Assembly (NCBI GenBank): GCA_041689615.1
Contig: JBDNFW010000050.1
Coordinates: 1 to 19,119 of the forward strand
Direction of reading: 5' to 3'
DNA from: UBA7359 sp041689615
GTDB taxonomy: Bacteria > Pseudomonadota > Gammaproteobacteria > Eutrophobiales > Eutrophobiaceae
Length of the DNA stretch: 19,119 nucleotides
The position numbers and the translations under genes were made by a program. Under the pieces are notes generated by a model. It searched no databases, was not told the origin of the DNA, and was given only the letters and a program-made list of their open reading frames with translations. Below are positions 15,476 to 19,119 of this stretch, one piece after another; within the stretch, counting starts at the first letter, position 1; the number at the start of each line of letters is the position of its first letter.

Positions 15476-15925
15476 TTACGCAGCGACTTCGTCTGCCAGT
15501 TTATCTGTGGTTGATCTGAGGTTATCGCTTAAGGTTTGAGCGACACCTTTAAGTATATTGACACCAAGTTCAGGTTCGGTTGAAATCATCACATCAAATG
15601 CTTTTTGAGTCAGTATCGCTAGTTTAGTATTTTCGTGGGCTCTTATTGTAGCGGATCTTGGGGCATGGTCGATTAAGGTCATTTCACCGATACAGTAGCC
15701 CTGATCTAAAGTAGCAATAACAGTAGTAAAATTTTGCCAGGTTGTCAGTTTGACGACTTCGAGTGAACCGGAAATGATGAAGCAGACATAATCGCCTTCA
15801 TCACCTTCTTCAAATAAGGTTTCTCCAGCTATTAAATCCAGTGTTTCAATGTAAACCATAATCTTATCCATCTGCTCATCAGATAGATAAGAAAAAAATA
15901 AATAATTTTTCAGCGAGTCCTTCAT
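15476..15925 (-). CDS. Stand-alone cyclic-nucleotide-binding domain protein
   Basis: A 149-residue protein consisting mainly of one CRP/CAP-type cyclic-nucleotide-binding beta-barrel (about 1-125). GETLFEEGDEGDYVCFIISGS (34-54) is the barrel core and IGEMTLIDHAPRSATI (79-94) the phosphate-binding cassette, with Gly80, Glu81 and Arg90. Gly-Glu and Arg are the residues that contact cAMP or cGMP in CRP. No DNA-binding helix-turn-helix follows; the C-terminus is a short helical tail (about 126-149). It may regulate a partner by binding cAMP rather than DNA directly. It lies 78 bp downstream of the zincin-like gene on the same strand. The ribosome binding site is weak (AGG-CATCACCT-ATG). Confidence 0.85.
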   Translation of the reverse strand: MKDSLKNYLFFSYLSDEQMDKIMVYIETLDLIAGETLFEEGDEGDYVCFIISGSLEVVKLTTWQNFTTVIATLDQGYCIGEMTLIDHAPRSATIRAHENTKLAILTQKAFDVMISTEPELGVNILKGVAQTLSDNLRSTTDKLADEVAA

Positions 15926-15948
15926 AGGTGATGCCTAAGTTTTACTAA

Positions 15949-15962
15949 TCCTTAATTAAGGA
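15949..15962. promoter_or_regulatory. 14-bp palindrome upstream of the cyclic-nucleotide-binding gene
   Basis: TCCTTAATTAAGGA is a perfect palindrome 23 bases upstream of the ATG at 15925. Palindromes of this size near a start can be operators; this one is AT-rich and could be chance. The sequence does not show what binds it. Confidence 0.35.
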
Positions 15963-16003
15963 ATCGGCGAAGTTTAAAAAAACTGAAGGGTATTTAATAA
16001 AAA

Positions 16004-16894
16004 TCAGACGCTACACTGACTAACTTTTTGAATATGAGAGGCACTAATATTGTGCTTGTGATCATGAGATTCCAGAAACTTTGCTTCCAGTACATAAGCG
16101 AGAGATTCCAATTCATTTTTACATTTGACGTTATCATCCAGACCGGTCTGGTACTGTAAATAATGCACTAGCTCGTGCAATAAAATACCTTTTCCTTCGT
16201 CAGTCTCAAGGTCGATTGAATCGAGCAGATAAACAGCCTTTTCATTGAAGTTATACAAACCGAATATCTGCAAGTTATCGGGATTTACCGCCTTCGGTAA
16301 TTTCCCACCGAAAGCAACAGTCGCAATTTCTTTTGACGAAACCTTTTTAACTGCCGGTATCTTGTCAATATCATATTTGAATGATGAATGACTGTTTATC
16401 CAGCCTAATAAGCCAGATACCAGTTCATCCTGACTCTTATAGGAATCAAAATCCAAATCAAAACCGGCTTCAACGTGTGTTTGCGTCATATCATTATCTG
16501 TATGCGTCGCAAGGTCTTGGCTGAATGAAGATTTCGCCTGAGCCGTTTGTGACATCAAACCTGCCGTCAGCATCATTACAGAGACAACGTTTGCATTGCG
16601 ACGATTCTTGACACGCTTAACACCTTCAAGGAAATCGGAACGTTGATCCTCTTTTAACTGATAACCTTGAACTTTGGCAAACTCGACAATCTTCTCAAAA
16701 GCAAACGAGTCTTTCAGTGCTAAACCGTGTTCATAGACGAGCGTATGTTTCTCGTCGATGATACAAGGGTGGACCATCGCTTGCTGTTTTTTCTTCAACG
16801 TCATTGATTGCATGATTCGTTCAACCAGATTATTTGGTTGTTTCTGCGCATCAATTTTGCGAAGATTGTCGAGAATGTTTACCACATCAGACAT
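16004..16894 (-). CDS. Protein A: leader domain plus HELVH zincin-like (DUF6647-like) domain
   Basis: A 296-residue protein in three parts. Residues about 20-95 contain VHPCII (41-46), LVYEHGL (52-58) and KEDQR (81-85), shared with protein B. Residues about 100-120 are a hydrophobic stretch ending in AQA, a signal-peptidase-I-like site after a very long N-region. The C-terminal part (about 205-275) has LYNFNEKAVYLLD, the zinc motif HELVH (240-244) and CKNELESLAY, where Glu263 is the likely third ligand. This matches DUF6647-type domains, putative metallopeptidases whose substrate is unknown. I infer a cytoplasmic leader and an exported or membrane-tethered peptidase-like passenger. A GGAGAG ribosome binding site lies 11 bases before the ATG. 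It follows protein B by 39 bp. Confidence 0.7.
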   Translation of the reverse strand: MSDVVNILDNLRKIDAQKQPNNLVERIMQSMTLKKKQQAMVHPCIIDEKHTLVYEHGLALKDSFAFEKIVEFAKVQGYQLKEDQRSDFLEGVKRVKNRRNANVVSVMMLTAGLMSQTAQAKSSFSQDLATHTDNDMTQTHVEAGFDLDFDSYKSQDELVSGLLGWINSHSSFKYDIDKIPAVKKVSSKEIATVAFGGKLPKAVNPDNLQIFGLYNFNEKAVYLLDSIDLETDEGKGILLHELVHYLQYQTGLDDNVKCKNELESLAYVLEAKFLESHDHKHNISASHIQKVSQCSV

Positions 16895-16933
16895 AGTGTT
16901 ATTGGCTCTCCAGTTGATAAGCGTTAATAAGTA

Positions 16934-17953
16934 TTAAATCTTGTTGCCGCTGATTTCGCTTGCAGAAGCAATATTCATGTCAGGCGTACTACCGCTAGCA
17001 ATCAGATTTTTAACTGTTTCATTAATAGCAGTACCATAAGCATTACCAAGATTAGAATAATCTTCTTCAGCCATAACCGCGGTATAACCAATCGCATAAG
17101 ATGCTTTCAATAAGCCCATGCCGTCTTTGCTACCATCGCCCATCATTAACTGCATTGAAGAGTTATCCTTGTCGCCAAGTAACTGGTCATAAGGGCCCCA
17201 TAACTTAGGTGAAGAAAACGCACCGCCACCAACAAGAACATCTAGAACCACTTTGCCATCACCAGCGTGATAACCCAATGCACCAAAACCTTCACCTTCG
17301 TAATAACTAAAGGTTTCGCCATTAGCAAAGGTTCTTTCATACTTGTTTATAAAACCGCCGACATAACCTGAAGGCATTTTAATGCCACGTGTGCTGACTC
17401 GTTTAAGCTCACCTTCCGCCTTGGTCTGCGCCGCTATAGCCAAAATAGATTCTGTTTCGCCATAAGGGTTGGTTATAAAGCGTTTACCATTTTCCTGTGT
17501 ATAGGCGCGATCAGAACTATCATAAGTTCCGGTAACTTCAACATCGGACATCACTTTAATGCCTGCACCTGGCGCACCGATATCCGCAGCAGCAGAAGTA
17601 CCCGACATAAATATGCCACTAGCCAAAAACAACAAGGGTAATGACTTGGCCATTCTTCTCTCAAAGTTAGCCGGTTTGACATCTTTTGTACGCTGATCTT
17701 CTTTAATACCAAAGTTATTCGCTTGTGCGTAAGCCTTGAGCTGTTCATAAGCTTCAGGACTCTGATCCTGAAGACCATACTCGTGAACTAACACACGATG
17801 ATTGTTAATAATGCAAGGATGAACTTTCGTCGCCTTTTTTAATTTGCGATTGATTCTGTTCTTAAGAAAGCTCTCTGAAACTCTCTCAATCCAGTTCGTA
17901 GGTTCATCAACTTCGTCCAACATATTTACTGCAACGTTATTACTCATACTCAT
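16934..17953 (-). CDS. Protein B: same leader domain plus unrecognised glycine-rich domain
   Basis: A protein of 339 residues (337 if the better-placed start at 17947 is used). Residues about 20-100 carry VHPCII (44-49), LVHEYGL (55-61) and KEDQR (84-88), which match protein A with 19 identities in 45 ungapped positions from VHPCII to KEDQR. Residues about 102-122 are a hydrophobic segment ending SAAAD, again signal-like. The following 215 residues are rich in Gly, Ser, Ala and Tyr (YEGEGFGALGYHAGDGK, VLVGGGAFSSPK) and match nothing I know; no zinc motif is seen. Two ATGs lie six bases apart: GGAG is only 2 bases from the first (17953) and 8 bases from the second (17947), which favours the second. 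It is 45 bp downstream of a winged-helix gene. Confidence 0.7.
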   Translation of the reverse strand: MSMSNNVAVNMLDEVDEPTNWIERVSESFLKNRINRKLKKATKVHPCIINNHRVLVHEYGLQDQSPEAYEQLKAYAQANNFGIKEDQRTKDVKPANFERRMAKSLPLLFLASGIFMSGTSAAADIGAPGAGIKVMSDVEVTGTYDSSDRAYTQENGKRFITNPYGETESILAIAAQTKAEGELKRVSTRGIKMPSGYVGGFINKYERTFANGETFSYYEGEGFGALGYHAGDGKVVLDVLVGGGAFSSPKLWGPYDQLLGDKDNSSMQLMMGDGSKDGMGLLKASYAIGYTAVMAEEDYSNLGNAYGTAINETVKNLIASGSTPDMNIASASEISGNKI

Positions 17954-17955
17954 AT

Positions 17956-17959
17956 CTCC
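17956..17959 (-). promoter_or_regulatory. Ribosome binding site that favours the 17947 start of protein B
   Basis: GGAG on the minus strand lies 2 bases from ATG 17953-17951 and 8 bases from ATG 17947-17945. The 8-base spacing is normal, so translation probably starts at the second ATG (MSNNVAVN...). Confidence 0.55.
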
Positions 17960-17998
17960 AATAATTAAAAACTACAAACCTGTTTCAGCTATGCAGAT

Positions 17999-18385
17999 TC
18001 AGCCTGCGGCTTTCTCGAATCTACCCATTAACGTTACAAAACTTTCAAAATCTGCTATAAACTTGTCCGTTAACTTAACGCGTTTCACTCTCGAATCATT
18101 TGCGTCATGCAACCGCTCTACTATTTTCATTTCCTCAAGCAACTCCAGATTTCGAAGTGACTTGTTTCGTGGCTCACCCACATTCAAATAAACTTCTTTT
18201 ACTGCTGGCATATGATTACGCAAATTGCTTATGCCGATAAAAAAAACAGTATCGAATATTGTTCCAAGTATTTTACTTTTGCTCAGGGTTGTAGATTCAT
18301 TCGAATACATCACGATTAAATCAACAAATCGATCTCTGACTCTCAACAAATTTTCAATCTCGCCTTCGCGATAATTTAATTCCAT
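17999..18385 (-). CDS. Winged-helix (MarR-like) transcriptional regulator
   Basis: With the ATG at 18385 this is a 128-residue protein. The C-terminal half has a MarR-like arrangement: a helix-turn-helix-like region with NKSLRNLELLEEMKIVER (starting about residue 74) and a wing with HDANDSRVKRVKLTDKF (about 93-109). MarR proteins commonly have D-x-R-x-K-x-V-x-LT in this place. The N-terminal part is helical and could dimerise. The frame extends to a TTG at 18433 with no ribosome binding site; I prefer ATG 18385, though its own site (GGAG 15 bases away) is also poor. Lying 45 bp before protein B, it may regulate the B-A unit, but no operator is identified. No ligand pocket can be recognised. 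Confidence 0.6.
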   Translation of the reverse strand: MELNYREGEIENLLRVRDRFVDLIVMYSNESTTLSKSKILGTIFDTVFFIGISNLRNHMPAVKEVYLNVGEPRNKSLRNLELLEEMKIVERLHDANDSRVKRVKLTDKFIADFESFVTLMGRFEKAAG

Positions 18386-18433
18386 TACTGCTTTTCTTGT
18401 CTCCAAGTTTAGTAACCCATTCTCTGTACGCAA

Positions 18434-18767
18434 TGTGATAAGAGTTCACTTCTGAACCTAGTTTCAACTTATGCCGCGAAACACAGTGCCGTACTTAATT
18501 AACCTGATAAATAAATGCCGATTATTTTTTATTGCTTATAAAGTCCATGTAAGCAAAGCGGATAAGTATTTCCAGCTCGCACAGCAAATGAGCCAAACCC
18601 AATCCGAAATCAGCCTTGTATCTGGTTTATCGGCAATAAGGCCTAAATACTTTAGGATTCAATGACATAGTAGGAGCAGGGCGGTGCGGTTGTAATTACT
18701 TGAAATAGCTGGGGTTTTAAAAAAGAAGGTCAAATAGGTTCGGATTTGAACCTTTTTATGGAGGATA
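18434..18767. other. Gene-free spacer with hairpins between the regulator and the IS remnant
   Basis: This spacer separates the winged-helix gene from the IS3-family remnant. CCTAAA-TAC-TTTAGG (18642-18656) is a perfect inverted repeat, and the AGGTTC hairpin with a T-tract is at 18736-18757. A 64-codon plus-strand frame spans 18471-18665, but it has no ribosome binding site and does not resemble a protein I know. I see no clear promoter for the divergent side. Confidence 0.4.
18736..18757 (+). terminator. AGGTTC-N6-GAACCT hairpin with T-tract, copy 2
   Basis: AGGTTC (18736-18741) pairs with GAACCT (18748-18753), followed by TTTTT on the plus strand and preceded by A-rich DNA. It looks like a rho-independent terminator that could work in either direction, or a dispersed hairpin related to the 12033-12050 copy. 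Confidence 0.45.
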
Positions 18768-18985
18768 TGTAGTGGCTCAGTAATTCCGTACATCACGATA
18801 AGTTTATCTAAACGACTTCAGCCAAAGCTGGAGTCATATAGTCATTATAACTATGACCACGTTGGTAATTGTAGTATTTCATATAGGCTGCAATATCTGT
18901 CGCCGTTTCAGCATAACTTGAATAGCCCTCAAAAGGCATCCATTCTGTTTTCAAACTTCTAAAGAAACGCGCTATAGGTGCATTG
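18768..18985 (-). mobile_element. IS3-family remnant, 3' end of the element
   Basis: On the minus strand this holds the end of an OrfB transposase and about 40 bp of downstream DNA. The outer edge at 18768 reads TGTAGTGGCTCAG on the plus strand, a TG-starting terminal form consistent with an IS3-family end. The other end is lost: OrfB coding stops matching at about 18985, where an IS110-family end abuts. Its sequence differs from that of the IS3 element at 1-139, so these are different elements. Confidence 0.7.
18808..18985 (-). pseudogene. IS3-family transposase OrfB, C-terminal fragment
   Basis: Minus-strand codons from about 18984 encode NAPIARFFRSLKTEWMPF, then KYYNYQRGHSYNDYMTPA, with a TAG stop at 18808-18810. 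This is the end of an IS3-family OrfB (DDE integrase): the DNAPIERFF region contains the last catalytic Glu in complete proteins, and here that position reads Ala (APIARFF). The N-terminal remainder is missing and the upstream codon GTC already departs from the expected Asp, so the gene is cut there. It cannot encode an active transposase. Confidence 0.75.
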
Positions 18986-19119
18986 ACGCTCCTATGTCAA
19001 CTTAAGCAGCATAAGCTAAATCATCTAGTATTTTTGGAAATAATTCCCGTGCAATATACCGTTTGAGACAGCGCTGAATTTCCTTATTTGACATCCCTTC
19101 TTGCGTTCGTCGTTCTACA
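18986..19119 (-). mobile_element. IS110-family element, 3' end only (continues past the right edge)
   Basis: The segment joins the OrfB fragment at about 18986 and carries the end of an IS110-like transposase gene (stop at 19002-19004). About 16 bp of DNA downstream of the stop belong to the element end. IS110-family ends have little or no inverted repeat, so the boundary is set by where the OrfB match ends. Most of the element is outside the window. Confidence 0.55.
19002..19119 (-). CDS. IS110-family transposase, C-terminal fragment
   Basis: The minus strand encodes VERRTQEGMSNKEIQRCLKR and then YIARELFPKILDDLAYAA with a TAA stop. The RRTxEGxSxxEIxRCLKRYIARE pattern is typical of the C-terminal end of IS110-family transposases, which use a DEDD domain and a downstream serine-containing domain. 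Only about 39 residues are visible. The start lies beyond the right edge. Confidence 0.65.
   Translation of the reverse strand, partial: VERRTQEGMSNKEIQRCLKRYIARELFPKILDDLAYAA

Noticed and set aside
18386..18433. TTG start at 18433 for the winged-helix regulator
   Set aside because: No ribosome binding site, and an ATG exists 16 codons downstream. It remains possible, so the start is uncertain.
18471..18665. A 64-codon plus-strand frame near the right edge
   Set aside because: No Shine-Dalgarno, no family resemblance, and it covers the spacer hairpin. A real small gene cannot be excluded but is not supported.
1..19119. CRISPR arrays and rRNA or tRNA genes
   Set aside because: No regularly spaced repeats or recognisable RNA gene signatures were seen on reading through both strands.

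Overview
The window looks like chromosomal DNA from an AT-rich gammaproteobacterium. This rests on gene content: a MltF-type lytic transglycosylase, an endonuclease I relative, a DUF2835 protein, a HugZ/HutZ-type protein with a DUF2470 tail, and the proteobacterial AddB-like/AddA-like pair. I cannot name the genus. Insertion sequences bound both edges. An IS3-family element enters from the left (1-139) and has cut off a small gene. At the right edge an IS3-family remnant (18768 to about 18985) is itself broken by an IS110-family end (about 18986-19119).

Left half: on the minus strand are the IS-truncated gene (137-310), a prolyl-4-hydroxylase-like 2OG-Fe(II) oxygenase (447-1133) and the MltF-like lipoprotein (1201-2634). 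A divergent plus-strand endonuclease I relative (2740-3426) has Gln where the family has its catalytic His. It converges, with one base between the stops, on an EgtD-type histidine methyltransferase (3428-4420, minus). A 291-bp spacer with unexplained structure leads to a two-gene operon (4712-10766) for an AddAB-like double-strand-break repair helicase-nuclease. Alanine dehydrogenase follows (10853-11962).

Middle: a small AT-rich secreted protein of unknown function (12130-12705), a DUF2835 protein (12812-13054), and a minus-strand aldo/keto reductase (13094-13960). Divergent from the reductase is a tightly packed plus-strand operon: a HugZ-like flavin/heme-fold protein, a membrane-anchored type IV pilin-like protein and a two-EF-hand protein (14026-15463).

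Right part: four minus-strand genes with short spacers (18385 down to 15476), possibly one unit. In transcription order they are a MarR-like winged-helix protein, two proteins called here B (16934-17953) and A (16004-16894), and a lone cyclic-nucleotide-binding-domain protein. B and A share an N-terminal cytoplasmic-type block (HPCII...EHGL/EYGL...KEDQR), followed by a signal-like hydrophobic segment and then unrelated C-terminal domains. A's passenger is a HELVH zincin-like (DUF6647-like) domain; B's is a glycine-rich domain I do not recognise. This modular leader pair is the best candidate for something undescribed. A near-identical hairpin (AGGTTC-N6-GAACCT) occurs at 12033-12050 and 18736-18753 in opposite orientation.
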